In this document: piece by piece, positions 27,576 through 37,028 of the stretch
How positions within the stretch are numbered: the stretch's first letter is position 1
Layout of the letters: the number at the start of each line of letters is the position of its first letter
Assembly: GCA_937997345.1 (NCBI GenBank)
Contig: CALKTD010000009.1
Span: 62,001 to 126,000 of the forward strand
Direction: 5' to 3'
DNA: 64,000 nucleotides
Source of the DNA: an uncultured Atopobium sp.
Lineage (GTDB): Bacteria > Actinomycetota > Coriobacteriia > Coriobacteriales > Atopobiaceae
Position numbers and translations under genes: made by a program
Notes under the pieces: model-generated
What the model was told of the DNA's origin: nothing
The model's input: the letters and a program-made list of their open reading frames with translations, nothing else
Databases searched by the model: none

Positions 27576-28817
27576 ATGGCATCTGAAATGATGGAAGCTT
27601 TGATGTTGCTTTGCCAGGAGAAGCACATCGATGAGTTGTATCTTCTGGACCGTTTGGAGCAGTCTCTGGCAAAAAGCTATGCTGACGTCCTCCATCTTGA
27701 TTTTGGCGCCCGTGTCACCATTGATAGGGCTACTGGTCGTGTCTACGTCTATGAGCTTGTCCCTAAGGGTGAGCCAGATGAGGAGACTGGTGAGTACACT
27801 GAGTTTGACGAGGTAGACGTAACTCCTCCAGATACCAGCCGTATTGCTGCACAGCATGCTAAGGCAGAGATTAAGACCCTTGTGCGCAATGCCGCCCGTG
27901 CTCAGATTTATGATGAGTTCCGTGGCCGCATTGGTGACATCATCACAGGTACTGTTCTTCAGTCCACTCCTGATTTCACCATCATTAAGATTCGTGAGGG
28001 TGTTGAGGCAGAGCTTCCACACTTTGATCAGCGCCGTTTCCCTGATGAGCGCGATGAGCGTCCAGCAGGCGAGCGTTACCTTCACAACCAGCGCATTAAG
28101 GCAATTATCGTAGACGTTCGTGATCCTAATGCAACTCAGCCAGCAGTTCGTGGTGAGCGTCAGCGTCCACCAATTGTTGTTTCTCGTACCCATCCAGATC
28201 TTATCCGTCGTCTCTTTGAGCTTGAGGTTCCAGAGGTTTATGACGGTGTTGTAAGCATCCGCTCTATTGCTCGTGAGGCTGGCGTCCGTTCCAAGATTGC
28301 TGTTTCTTCCGTTGACGAGCGCCTTGATCCAGTTGGTGCTTGCGTTGGTCCTAAGGGCAGCCGTGTTCGCACCGTAGTTTCTGAGCTCCGTGGAGAGCGC
28401 GTTGACGTTGTGCCTTGGTTTGATGACGCCGCTCGTTGCGTTGCGTCTGCACTTTCACCTGCACGCGTTTCTCGCGTTATTGTTGATGGCGCTACGGGAC
28501 ACGCAACTGTTATTGTTCCTGATGATCAGCTGTCTTTGGCAATTGGTAAAGAGGGCCAGAATGCTCGCCTTGCTGCTCGCCTAACTGGTCTTCACATTGA
28601 CATCAAGAACGAATCCCTTGCTGCAAGCATTCTGAACAATTTTCCTGAGGTTGTTGAAGAGACTGTTGACGAGGAAGAGATTGTTCATCGTTGCAAGTAT
28701 GTAAGCCCTAATGGAACTCCTTGCCGCAATATGGCAAGACCTGGTTCTGATTTCTGTGGCATTCATGATGACATGGAGAATGCAGAGATTTCTTCTGATC
28801 CAGACTCACTGATCTAG
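27576..28817 (+). CDS. nusA: Transcription termination/antitermination factor NusA with C-terminal Cys3His motif
   Basis: NusA binds RNA polymerase and RNA to modulate pausing, termination and antitermination. The 413-residue protein has the N-terminal RNAP-binding domain (about 1-130), S1 (about 135-200) and two KH domains (about 210-345). The loops GACVGPKGSRVR and AIGKEGQNARLAARLTG belong to the KH domains. Unusually, after residue 370 it carries C373-x9-C383-x10-C394-x2-H397, a potential zinc site, and an acidic tail. There is no ylxR gene between nusA and infB, only 43 bases. Confidence 0.95.
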   Translation: MASEMMEALMLLCQEKHIDELYLLDRLEQSLAKSYADVLHLDFGARVTIDRATGRVYVYELVPKGEPDEETGEYTEFDEVDVTPPDTSRIAAQHAKAEIKTLVRNAARAQIYDEFRGRIGDIITGTVLQSTPDFTIIKIREGVEAELPHFDQRRFPDERDERPAGERYLHNQRIKAIIVDVRDPNATQPAVRGERQRPPIVVSRTHPDLIRRLFELEVPEVYDGVVSIRSIAREAGVRSKIAVSSVDERLDPVGACVGPKGSRVRTVVSELRGERVDVVPWFDDAARCVASALSPARVSRVIVDGATGHATVIVPDDQLSLAIGKEGQNARLAARLTGLHIDIKNESLAASILNNFPEVVEETVDEEEIVHRCKYVSPNGTPCRNMARPGSDFCGIHDDMENAEISSDPDSLI

Positions 28818-28860
28818 TCAACTACCTGTAACTATCCCGTCAACCGGAAGGTTTTCATAT

Positions 28861-31500
28861 ATGGCAAAAATGCGTGTACATGACCTTGCCAAAGAATATG
28901 GTATGCAGAGCAAGGAATTGCTTGAGCACCTTGCGGACATGAAGATTCCTGCAAAGTCTGCTTCTTCTACGCTTGAAGATGCATATATTTCTATTGTTCG
29001 TAAGAAACTCCAGCCTATTATGGAGGCTCGTGCCGCTGAAATTGCAGCTCAGAAGGCTGCTGAGGAAGAGGCTGCTGCCAAAGAGGCAAAGGCTGCTGCA
29101 GAGGCAGCAGAGGCTGAGCGACTTGCTGCAGAGGCAAGGCGTGAGGCTGAGCGTGCAGAGGAAGAGAAGAAGCGCGCAAAAGAGGAGGCTGCTCGCAAGA
29201 AAGAAGAGGAGCGCCGCCGCGCTGAGGAAGAGAAGAAGCGTCTTGAGGCTGAAGAGGCCGAGCGTAACCGCGTAAAGGATACCGCTCCTAAGGCTGCTCC
29301 TTCTTTTAATAACCTACTTGACCAGATTGCTCAGCAGGAAGAGGTCTTAAAGCAGCAGGCAGCGGAGTCCGCTGCTCAGAAGAAGGCTGAGAAGGGACCT
29401 AGAAACCACGCTCGCGCTAATGCAAGCGAGGCAAGTGGCGCTCCTTCTCGTCATAACTTCAAGAATGAGCGCGATGACGCTTCCATGTCTGATGAGCGTC
29501 CAAACGGCAAGCGCAAGAAGAATCGTCGCGGTGGAGATGACGGAGAAGACCGTTATAGCCGCATGGCACGTGAGGCTGAGGCTTACAACAGAAGTCGCGT
29601 TTTAGATGAGGCTCGCGTTGCTATTGAAGAGGCAAGCCGTGAGTCCACTGGCCGCCGTAAAAAGCGTAAAGAGCGTCGTCAGAAGCAGGCTGCAGAGGCT
29701 GCTATGGAGCAGCGTATTGAGGAAGCACTTGCAAACGACCAGGATATTTCCCAGCTTGATACTGTAAAGGTCCCTCAGGGTTCTACTGTCTCTGAACTTG
29801 CTGAACTTCTTGGTGTTCCTGCAAATGACATTATTAAGCGCCTGTTCCTGCTTGGCAATCCTCTGACGCTTACCGAGACCATGTCTGATGAGCTTATTGA
29901 GATTGTTGCTGATGACCTTGGCCGCCAGATTAAGATCATGTCCAAGGAGGAGGAGAACTCCTTCACCTTCTACGATGATCCTAAGGATTTGAAGCCACGT
30001 CCTCCAGTAGTTACCGTCATGGGTCACGTTGACCACGGTAAGACATCGCTTCTGGACGCAATCCGTCACACTGGCGTTGCAGCTGGCGAGGCTGGCGGCA
30101 TTACTCAGGCAATCGGTGCTTCTCAGGTCACCATTAACGGCCGTGAGATTACCTTCATTGATACCCCAGGTCACGAGACCTTTACCGCAATGCGTGCTCG
30201 TGGTGCAAAGGTCACCGATATTGTCATCTTGATTGTTGCTGCAGACGACGGTGTTATGCCTCAGACCATTGAGTCTATCAACCACGCAAAGGCTGCTGGT
30301 GTTCCAATTGTTGTCGCAGTCAACAAGATTGATAAGCCAGGCGCAGATCCTACCCGTGTTCGTCAGGAGCTCACCGAGTACGGCGTTATTCCTGAGGAGT
30401 GGGGCGGACAGAACATGTTTGTTGACATTTCTGCCAAGCAGAACTTGGGCATCGATGATCTTCTTGAGACTATTCTTTTGCAGGCAGATGTCCTTGAGCT
30501 CAAGGCTAACCCAGACACCTTTGCGTCTGGTAACGTTCTTGAGGCTAAGCTTGACCGTGGTCGCGGCTCTGTTGCTACTGTTCTGGTCACACGCGGTACA
30601 CTCCACATTGGCGACGCTCTTGTTGCTGGTATGGCATTTGGACGCGTCCGCGCAATGCTTGATCCTAAGGGCAACGCAGTTACTACCGCTGGTCCTTCTG
30701 ATGCAGTTGAGATTCTTGGTCTGCAAACCGTTCCTGGCGCAGGCGATGAGTTCCGCGTCTTCCAGGAGGAGCGCGACGCTCGTGAGCTTGCTGATCAGCG
30801 CGCCCTTAAGGCTCGTATTGAAGAGCAGAACCGTGTTAAGCACGTTACCCTTGAGAACCTCTTTGACACCATGGCTGACCGTGACGTCAAAGAACTCAAC
30901 CTCATCATCAAGGCTGACGTTCAGGGCTCCATCGAGGCTCTCCAGGATTCCCTGGACAAGATGGACCAGTCCGAGGTTCGTATCAGCACCATCCACTCTG
31001 CTGTTGGTGGCATTACCGAGACAGACGTTGTTCTCGCTGACGCATCCAACGCAATTATCATTGGCTTTGGCGTCCGTCCAGATGCAAAGGCTAAGCTTGC
31101 TGCAGAGCGCGTAGGTGTTGAGATTAGAACGTATAGCGTTATCTACAAGGCAATCGAAGAGATTGACGCAGCTCGTATTGGTATGCTTAAGCCAACTGAG
31201 CAGGAAGTCCAGACTGGTGTTGCTGAAGTTCGCGATACCTTCAAGGTACCTAAGGTTGGTATTGCTGCCGGCTGCATGATTTCTGAGGGTGAGATTTCCC
31301 GCGACGATAACATCCGCCTCATCCGTGACGGCTTTGTTGTCTACGATGGAAAGATTGCATCGCTCAGGCGCTTCAAAGATGACGTTAAGAGCGTTAAATC
31401 CGGCTACGAATGCGGTATTGGCCTTGAGAACTTCCAGGACATCAAGCCTGGCGACCAGCTCGAGGGCTATCGCATTGAGCAGGTGGCTCGTACCGAGTAA
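28861..31500 (+). CDS. infB: Translation initiation factor IF-2
   Basis: IF-2 is the GTPase that places initiator tRNA on the ribosome. The 879-residue protein starts with an IF2_N module (VHDLAKEYGMQSKELLEHLA). A long Ala/Glu/Lys/Arg-rich linker follows (about 60-290), then a second IF2_N-like module (VPQGSTVSELAELLGVPAND). The G domain has GHVDHGKTSL near residue 388, DTPGH and NKID. Domains II, III and IV complete it. rbfA follows after 11 bases. Confidence 0.97.
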   Translation: MAKMRVHDLAKEYGMQSKELLEHLADMKIPAKSASSTLEDAYISIVRKKLQPIMEARAAEIAAQKAAEEEAAAKEAKAAAEAAEAERLAAEARREAERAEEEKKRAKEEAARKKEEERRRAEEEKKRLEAEEAERNRVKDTAPKAAPSFNNLLDQIAQQEEVLKQQAAESAAQKKAEKGPRNHARANASEASGAPSRHNFKNERDDASMSDERPNGKRKKNRRGGDDGEDRYSRMAREAEAYNRSRVLDEARVAIEEASRESTGRRKKRKERRQKQAAEAAMEQRIEEALANDQDISQLDTVKVPQGSTVSELAELLGVPANDIIKRLFLLGNPLTLTETMSDELIEIVADDLGRQIKIMSKEEENSFTFYDDPKDLKPRPPVVTVMGHVDHGKTSLLDAIRHTGVAAGEAGGITQAIGASQVTINGREITFIDTPGHETFTAMRARGAKVTDIVILIVAADDGVMPQTIESINHAKAAGVPIVVAVNKIDKPGADPTRVRQELTEYGVIPEEWGGQNMFVDISAKQNLGIDDLLETILLQADVLELKANPDTFASGNVLEAKLDRGRGSVATVLVTRGTLHIGDALVAGMAFGRVRAMLDPKGNAVTTAGPSDAVEILGLQTVPGAGDEFRVFQEERDARELADQRALKARIEEQNRVKHVTLENLFDTMADRDVKELNLIIKADVQGSIEALQDSLDKMDQSEVRISTIHSAVGGITETDVVLADASNAIIIGFGVRPDAKAKLAAERVGVEIRTYSVIYKAIEEIDAARIGMLKPTEQEVQTGVAEVRDTFKVPKVGIAAGCMISEGEISRDDNIRLIRDGFVVYDGKIASLRRFKDDVKSVKSGYECGIGLENFQDIKPGDQLEGYRIEQVARTE

Positions 31501-31511
31501 GAAGGGACAGC

Positions 31512-31922
31512 ATGAAACAGAATCAGTTTTCTCGTCGTACTAATGAGATTGCTCGAGAAAAGCTCAGCTGGATCCTTTTGTTTGAAATTTCCGACCCTGA
31601 TCTCCAGCTTGTGACTGTCACAAGCTGCGAGGTCTCGGTTGATAAGTCCTTTATGCGTGCCTATGTAAGCTGTGAGCCTGATCGCTACGATAAGGTCCTT
31701 GCAGCCCTTAAGCGTGCTAAGGGTAGGATTCGCTCGCTTTTGGGACATGCGCTGAACTGGCGTATAACTCCTGAGCTTGATTTCAAAATTGATACTACTA
31801 CCGATGAGGCTGAGCGTATTGCTCAGGCACTTGAGGTTGTTCCACCAACGCTTGGTGTTGAGAAAGACGAGTTTGGATACCCTCTAGCTTCTGATGAAGA
31901 GAATTCTGACGAGGAGGCGTAA
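31512..31922 (+). CDS. rbfA: 30S ribosome-binding factor RbfA
   Basis: RbfA is a cold-shock-type 30S maturation factor. The 136-residue protein has the KH-type fold core: RTNEIAREKLSWILLFEISDP, then TVTSCEVSVDKSFMRAYVS and ITPELDFKIDTTTDEAERI. The acidic tail is typical. It sits between infB and the DHH phosphoesterase gene in the usual order; a GAGGAGG at its 3' end serves the next gene. Confidence 0.94.
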   Translation: MKQNQFSRRTNEIAREKLSWILLFEISDPDLQLVTVTSCEVSVDKSFMRAYVSCEPDRYDKVLAALKRAKGRIRSLLGHALNWRITPELDFKIDTTTDEAERIAQALEVVPPTLGVEKDEFGYPLASDEENSDEEA

Positions 31923-31926
31923 GTAA

Positions 31927-32946
31927 GTGACGTCACTGAATACAAAAGTCAGTCGTCCAGAGTTTGACGAGGTTATAGCTCTGATTGAGCAGGCCTCGTC
32001 AATCGTTGTTTGCGCGCATACTTCTCCTGATGGAGATGCGATTGGCTCTGGATTAGCACTTTCTTCCATTATTCAGAGAAGATGGCCTAGCAAAACTGTC
32101 ACCAATCTTTTGGCAGATGCTGATGGAGAAGTACCACGCATTTACAAGTTTCTTGATGGTACTGAGAGCTTTGTCCCTGCAAATAAGTACGAGGGAACTC
32201 CAGATCTTTTTATCTGCGTAGATCTTTCTACTGCAGGTCGTTTGGCTGATGCAGAAGCGCTGATGGAGCGCTCCAAGACAGTAGCAGTGCTTGACCATCA
32301 CCCCTATAACAACGTGTATTGGAATGCGGGACTTGTGCGTCCTGATGCGGCGGCAACTGGCGTCATTATCACCGAGTTTGCCTGCCATTTAGGTGCAGAG
32401 CTTATTCCATCTGAAGCACAGTGCCTTATGTGCGCACTGGTAACTGATACTGGCCGTTTCCAGTACCAAAACGCTGACGGCGAGGCTTTTGAGGTTGCAA
32501 GTCTGCTGGTGGAAGCAGGCGCTTCTCCATCTCAGATTGCGCTTCATGTCTACCAGAGTGATCGCTTGGCCTATCTTCACCTTGCCGCAAAGGTTATGGG
32601 TCGTATTCGCACCTTTGGTGAGGGTCGCGTTGCCTACAGCTATGTTACTACCGCAGATCTTTCTGCATCAGGTGTTCCTCTAGCAGAGATGGATGGCCTG
32701 GTAGATGTTGTGCGCTGTGTTGAGGGAACTGAAATTGCCCTTTTCCTCAAAGAGGTTGACGGCGGAAAAGTTCGTGGCAATTTGCGTTCCAAATCTCAGC
32801 TAGATATTTCTGGCGTAGCTCGTCAAATGGGTGGCGGCGGACACACTGCTGCCGCAGGCTTTACCGCTGAAGGCACCATTGACGATGTGTTTACCCAGAT
32901 AGTCCCTCTGCTCATCGATCTTCTCGCCCTTGACAAGGAGTCATAG
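31927..32946 (+). CDS. nrnA: DHH-family oligoribonuclease/pAp phosphatase (NrnA)
   Basis: NrnA degrades very short RNAs (nanoRNA) and dephosphorylates 3'-phosphoadenosine 5'-phosphate. The 339-residue protein has the metal motifs HTSPDGDAIGSG (31-42) and VLDHHPYN. The C-terminal DHHA1 motif is GGGGHTAAAGF. GTG at 31927 is supported by GAGGAGG in the end of rbfA. The place between rbfA and truB is conserved in Actinobacteria and many Firmicutes. Confidence 0.92.
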   Translation: MTSLNTKVSRPEFDEVIALIEQASSIVVCAHTSPDGDAIGSGLALSSIIQRRWPSKTVTNLLADADGEVPRIYKFLDGTESFVPANKYEGTPDLFICVDLSTAGRLADAEALMERSKTVAVLDHHPYNNVYWNAGLVRPDAAATGVIITEFACHLGAELIPSEAQCLMCALVTDTGRFQYQNADGEAFEVASLLVEAGASPSQIALHVYQSDRLAYLHLAAKVMGRIRTFGEGRVAYSYVTTADLSASGVPLAEMDGLVDVVRCVEGTEIALFLKEVDGGKVRGNLRSKSQLDISGVARQMGGGGHTAAAGFTAEGTIDDVFTQIVPLLIDLLALDKES

Positions 32947-33888
32947 GTGAAGCGAGGAGCTAGTGGAATTAACGCACTTATTGCTGTTGACAAACCGCTT
33001 GGGCTGACCAGCCATGACGTGGTTTCTCGCGTTCGCCGTGCATTTGGCGAGAAACGCGTGGGACACGCAGGCACCTTGGATCCTAATGCAAGTGGCGTGC
33101 TGGTAGTGGGCATTGGACTTGCTACAAAGCTTTTGGGCCTCCTGACACTTGACCGTAAGGGATATGTAGCCGACATTTCGTTTGGGGCTCGTACCTCAAC
33201 CGATGATGCAGACGGTCAGGTCGTAGCCACTGCTGCTGTCCCAGAAAATCTGTGCGATGAAGAGTTTGCTCGCACTGCATGCGCAAAACTAGTGGGTACG
33301 GTAGACCAGCTTCCACCTGCAGTTTCTGCAATCTCAGTTGATGGCAAACGTGCATATCAGCTTGTTCGTGAAGGTAAGACGCCAGAGCTTGCATCTCGTA
33401 GAGTCTCTATTTACGACGCTACTCTTTTGGCAGTGCGCAAACCTTCTACTACGGATGAATCACTGGTATGGACGGTTGCGTTTGACGTTTCAAAAGGCAC
33501 CTACATTAGAAGTATTGCTCGAGACCTTGGTCAGTCTCTTGGAACAGAGGCTCATATTAGTGGCCTGAGAAGGACGTTTTCTGGTCCAATCACGCTCGGT
33601 AGCTGCGCTTTATTAGAAGAGCTTGAACAAAGCCCAGCTCAGATGCTTGAAGCTAAACGCCTCAATCCAACTGAGGTTCTGGGATACCCTGTGCACAGGT
33701 TGACTGCAGCAGAATACAAGTGTGTTGAGGTTGGAAAACGTTTTGGTATTCCAGAAGATCTCTCTGAGATTGCTCATAACTCGCTGGTCAGCCTTGTGTG
33801 GAATGAAGCTCTCGTAGGAATTTGGACAAGGCAGGGCTCCTGCCTTGTCTGTCAGACTAACTTCTCTCAAGGTATTTTGTGTAAGTAA
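32947..33888 (+). CDS. truB: tRNA pseudouridine-55 synthase TruB
   Basis: TruB makes the nearly universal pseudouridine 55 in the T arm of tRNAs. The 313-residue protein has the catalytic motif VGHAGTLDPNASGVL with Asp45 as nucleophile. It also has KPLGLTSHDVV near the N-terminus and KGTYIRSIARDLG later. A C-terminal RNA-binding extension follows. The GTG start is preceded by AAGGAG and directly follows the nrnA stop. Confidence 0.95.
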   Translation: MKRGASGINALIAVDKPLGLTSHDVVSRVRRAFGEKRVGHAGTLDPNASGVLVVGIGLATKLLGLLTLDRKGYVADISFGARTSTDDADGQVVATAAVPENLCDEEFARTACAKLVGTVDQLPPAVSAISVDGKRAYQLVREGKTPELASRRVSIYDATLLAVRKPSTTDESLVWTVAFDVSKGTYIRSIARDLGQSLGTEAHISGLRRTFSGPITLGSCALLEELEQSPAQMLEAKRLNPTEVLGYPVHRLTAAEYKCVEVGKRFGIPEDLSEIAHNSLVSLVWNEALVGIWTRQGSCLVCQTNFSQGILCK

Positions 33889-33897
33889 GGATGCACG

Positions 33898-34935
33898 TTG
33901 AACAAGGTAGAACGCATAGTACAATCCGTTTTGTATGGAAGTGAGTTGCCGGCTCCACGTGAGCTTGGTGATGCCGACTTCTATACATTGCGTTCTGACT
34001 GCTACAAGCAACCTTGCGTGTGCGTGCTTGGTGTCTTCGACGGACTTCATGAGGGCCACCAAGGGCTTCTCGCCAGCGCAAAAAAGGACGCCGAAGCTCG
34101 CAATGTACCACTTGTGGCTGTGACGTTTCTGCCAGACCCTGTTGAGGTACTGTTTGATGGATCTCCTCGGCGATTGCTCTCGGGAGAAGATAGACTTCGT
34201 GCACTTGCCGCATGGGGAGTGGATGGCATCTTGGTGCACCACTTTACCCGCGAGTTTGCGGCATTGAGCGCTACGCAATACGTTGAGGACAAGCTGCTTT
34301 CAAGTGTTTCGGCTGTGTCCGTTCATGTGGGTTCTGACTTTGGCCTGGGCGCACAAGGAGCTGAAGGAAGCGCGTTGCTAACCTCGCTTGGGCATAAGCA
34401 TGGCTTTGAAGTTCATGCTCACGAGCTCTTTTGCTCAGGTGGACAGAAAATCTCTGCAACTCGCATTAGGGACTTGCTTGAGCAGGGCAAAGTTGAGGAA
34501 GCAGCAAGCCTGTTGGGCCGCTGGCACTTTGTGAGTGGCGTAGTCAAACACGGTCGAGGCCAGGGTACTGGTTTTGGTTTTCCAACTGCAAATGTTTCGC
34601 TTGACCTGTGTGATTGCATTCCTCAAGATGGCGTGTATGCGTGTTATGTGGTTCACGGCGCAACAGCATGGCCCGCTGCGGTTAATGTGGGAAAAGCTCC
34701 GTCATTTGAGTCTCAAACAGGACCTTTACTTGAAGCTAACCTCCTAGGTTTTAGCGGCAACTTATATGACTCGCAGGTTCAAACGGTATTTGTGAAGAGA
34801 CTGAGGGAATCTAAAAAATTTGATTCACTTGAAGAGCTCAAGTGTGCCGTTCGTGGAAATATAGATTGGGTAGCCCAGAATCTGGGTACGACTTCATATA
34901 ACTTAGGAAGCGGGGAGGTGGAAGATGATAACTGA
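33898..34935 (+). CDS. ribF: Bifunctional riboflavin kinase/FAD synthetase
   Basis: RibF turns riboflavin into FMN and then FAD. The 345-residue protein has the N-terminal nucleotidyltransferase half (VCVLGVFDGLHEGHQGLL, then VHVGSDFGLGAQG and SATRIRDLLEQG). The C-terminal kinase half has GFPTANVSL and NVGKAPSF. The start is a TTG at 33898 after AAGGATG. A nearer ATG at 33891 is out of frame, so the start is fairly but not fully certain. It overlaps dnaG by 11 bases. The truB-ribF order is common. Confidence 0.94.
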   Translation: MNKVERIVQSVLYGSELPAPRELGDADFYTLRSDCYKQPCVCVLGVFDGLHEGHQGLLASAKKDAEARNVPLVAVTFLPDPVEVLFDGSPRRLLSGEDRLRALAAWGVDGILVHHFTREFAALSATQYVEDKLLSSVSAVSVHVGSDFGLGAQGAEGSALLTSLGHKHGFEVHAHELFCSGGQKISATRIRDLLEQGKVEEAASLLGRWHFVSGVVKHGRGQGTGFGFPTANVSLDLCDCIPQDGVYACYVVHGATAWPAAVNVGKAPSFESQTGPLLEANLLGFSGNLYDSQVQTVFVKRLRESKKFDSLEELKCAVRGNIDWVAQNLGTTSYNLGSGEVEDDN

Positions 34936-36907
34936 CGAAGATAAAGAGCGCGTAAGACAAGCCACAGATTTTGTCACGCTTGTTTCCGAGACAGTTGAGC
35001 TAAAACCCCGAGGTCAGGACTATTGGGGATGCTGTCCTTTCCACCAAGAAAAAAGCCCTTCATTCAAGATAAATCCTTCTACGGGTCTCTGGCACTGCTT
35101 TGGCGCTTGCTCCGAAGGTGGAGACGTCTTTAGCTATGTCATGAAGCGAGAAAATCTAGATTTTCCTGACGCTATCAGATATCTTGCCGATAAAGCTGGA
35201 ATTACCCTTTCAGAAGAGGCTCATGTTTCTAAGGGTCCCCGCAAGAATCGCGTAATTGAGTGCCTTACCGAGGCCGAGAATTACTTCCACTCCATGCTTA
35301 TGCGCGGAAGGGGAGAAGGCCCTGAGGCGGCGCGTGCATATCTTTCTGGTCGCGGATTTGGAGCGGCTGTCTGCAAGCGTTGGAAGCTGGGATATGCTCC
35401 TGGCAGAGGTGCGCTTGTAGCGCACTTGCGAAAATGTGGCTACACCACGCAAGAGATGATTGCTGCAAACCTTGCTGTCGAGCGTAACGGTCGCATCAGC
35501 GACTGGTTCTATGATCGAGTGATGTTTCCTATTCATGATGAGCAGGGAAGAACTATTGCTTTTGGCGGTCGAATTACTAAAAAGGTAGAAAACGCTCCTA
35601 AGTACCTTAATACCAGGGACACTTCTGTCTTTAATAAAGGTAAACACCTCTTTGCCTACGATGTTGCAAAAGAGACTATTGCTGCCCAGTCCGAAGCCAT
35701 TATTTGCGAGGGCTACACTGACGTTATTGCCATGCATGAGGCTGGTTTTACCAACACTGTGGCAGCTTTAGGCACTGCATTTACGTCTGAGCACGTCAAA
35801 CTCATCGATCGCCAGCGTGCACGCAAAATCATTTGCATGTTTGATGGTGATGCTGCAGGTCAACACGCTGCTGCTCGTGCCATTAAGTTTATCGATAAAA
35901 CAACCGCTGCGTTTCTCTGTGTTGTTTTGCCAAATAACCAGGACCCCATGGAGTTTCTCGCCGAATCAGGTGCAGAAAAGCTACGTCCTATCTTAGATGC
36001 AGCTCGCCCGCTTATGGACTTTGTCTTTGATGCCACAACAGCTCAGTTTGACTTATCTGTACCCGGTGGTCGAGTCAAAGCGCTTGAGGCTTTAGCGTCT
36101 CTGTTGGCCCCGCTCAAGACATCGGTGCTGCTGAGCGAGTATGCACTTCGTGTGTCCGATTTGCTTCATATTGATGTCGAGGAAGCAAAGCGCGCAATTA
36201 AGGCCGCGCCTATTCAAGATGACGCGGCAGATTCGCACACTTCAAAGATGGCGCGCAAACAGCCTCAGAAGAACATCTATACCTCTTCGTATAATTCTGC
36301 TCCTAAAACTTCAGCTTATGCCGAGGGTCCTTCATACGATGATGTTCTACCGTATGACGAGGCGCCACCATATGATGATCCTTCATCGTATAGCGTTTCT
36401 GTCGATACGTATGAGCCACGAGGCTCACAGGGTCTCTCCGCAGAAGATCGCAGGCAGGTTAACTCAGAGCTTGAGCTCTTAAGTGCTATGGCAACAAATT
36501 TGTCTTTAGTGCGAGAGTATCAAGACCGTATTGCAGACTTTGTCTGGGCCGATGCTCGTCATCAAACCATGGCATGGGCCATGCTTGCTACTCCAGAGGG
36601 CGCTACGCCAGCGCAGGTTGTTGCCGCAGCTGCAGCTGTTGAGCCAAATGCAGCGGCCATTCTTTCGTCTGGTCGCGTAATAGCTGAGGGCAACTCCGAT
36701 ACACGTCGCTCGCTTGAGTTTATTGTGGACACCGTTGACTACTACTCCGTACAGCGTAAATTGCGAGAAATTCGATCCAACCTACGCTCCAGTTCTTATG
36801 CAGGGGAGTCTTCAAGCGGAGCACTTGCTGAAGAGCAACTTGCTGCTGCACAGGAGCTTCAGACACGAGCGCTTGAACTAGGCAAGAGGTTTACTTCGGG
36901 GCAGTAG
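34925..36907 (+). CDS. dnaG: DNA primase
   Basis: DnaG synthesises RNA primers at replication forks. The 660-residue protein has the CHC2 zinc finger C37-PF-H40 ... C58-FGA-C62. The primase core follows with the TOPRIM motif EGYTDVIAMHEAGF and the acidic FDGDAAG. A C-terminal helicase-interaction region completes it. Between them, about residues 438-500, is a Tyr/Asp/Pro-rich low-complexity linker with repeated YDD/YDE units. The ATG overlaps ribF and has GGAGGTGG upstream. rpoD follows after 121 bases, a classic dnaG-rpoD pairing. Confidence 0.96.
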   Translation: MITDEDKERVRQATDFVTLVSETVELKPRGQDYWGCCPFHQEKSPSFKINPSTGLWHCFGACSEGGDVFSYVMKRENLDFPDAIRYLADKAGITLSEEAHVSKGPRKNRVIECLTEAENYFHSMLMRGRGEGPEAARAYLSGRGFGAAVCKRWKLGYAPGRGALVAHLRKCGYTTQEMIAANLAVERNGRISDWFYDRVMFPIHDEQGRTIAFGGRITKKVENAPKYLNTRDTSVFNKGKHLFAYDVAKETIAAQSEAIICEGYTDVIAMHEAGFTNTVAALGTAFTSEHVKLIDRQRARKIICMFDGDAAGQHAAARAIKFIDKTTAAFLCVVLPNNQDPMEFLAESGAEKLRPILDAARPLMDFVFDATTAQFDLSVPGGRVKALEALASLLAPLKTSVLLSEYALRVSDLLHIDVEEAKRAIKAAPIQDDAADSHTSKMARKQPQKNIYTSSYNSAPKTSAYAEGPSYDDVLPYDEAPPYDDPSSYSVSVDTYEPRGSQGLSAEDRRQVNSELELLSAMATNLSLVREYQDRIADFVWADARHQTMAWAMLATPEGATPAQVVAAAAAVEPNAAAILSSGRVIAEGNSDTRRSLEFIVDTVDYYSVQRKLREIRSNLRSSSYAGESSSGALAEEQLAAAQELQTRALELGKRFTSGQ

Positions 36908-37028
36908 AAAATACTCATTTTATGAGGATGCTACTCATCTGATTTTTTATAAATTACAATGAGTAGTTTGATTAGGTAGAGAAACTTTTGGGTATAAAAA
37001 CTTGCGCTAATCTATCGAAAGGATATTT

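Noticed and set aside
29602..30996. Long minus-strand open frame of 464 codons
   Set aside because: It lies wholly inside infB on the other strand; the codon bias of infB keeps the opposite frame open, and the product has no domain logic.
36911..36966. Terminator between dnaG and rpoD
   Set aside because: The CTCAT/ATGAG repeats form weak hairpins, and the T run lies in a loop, not after a stem.
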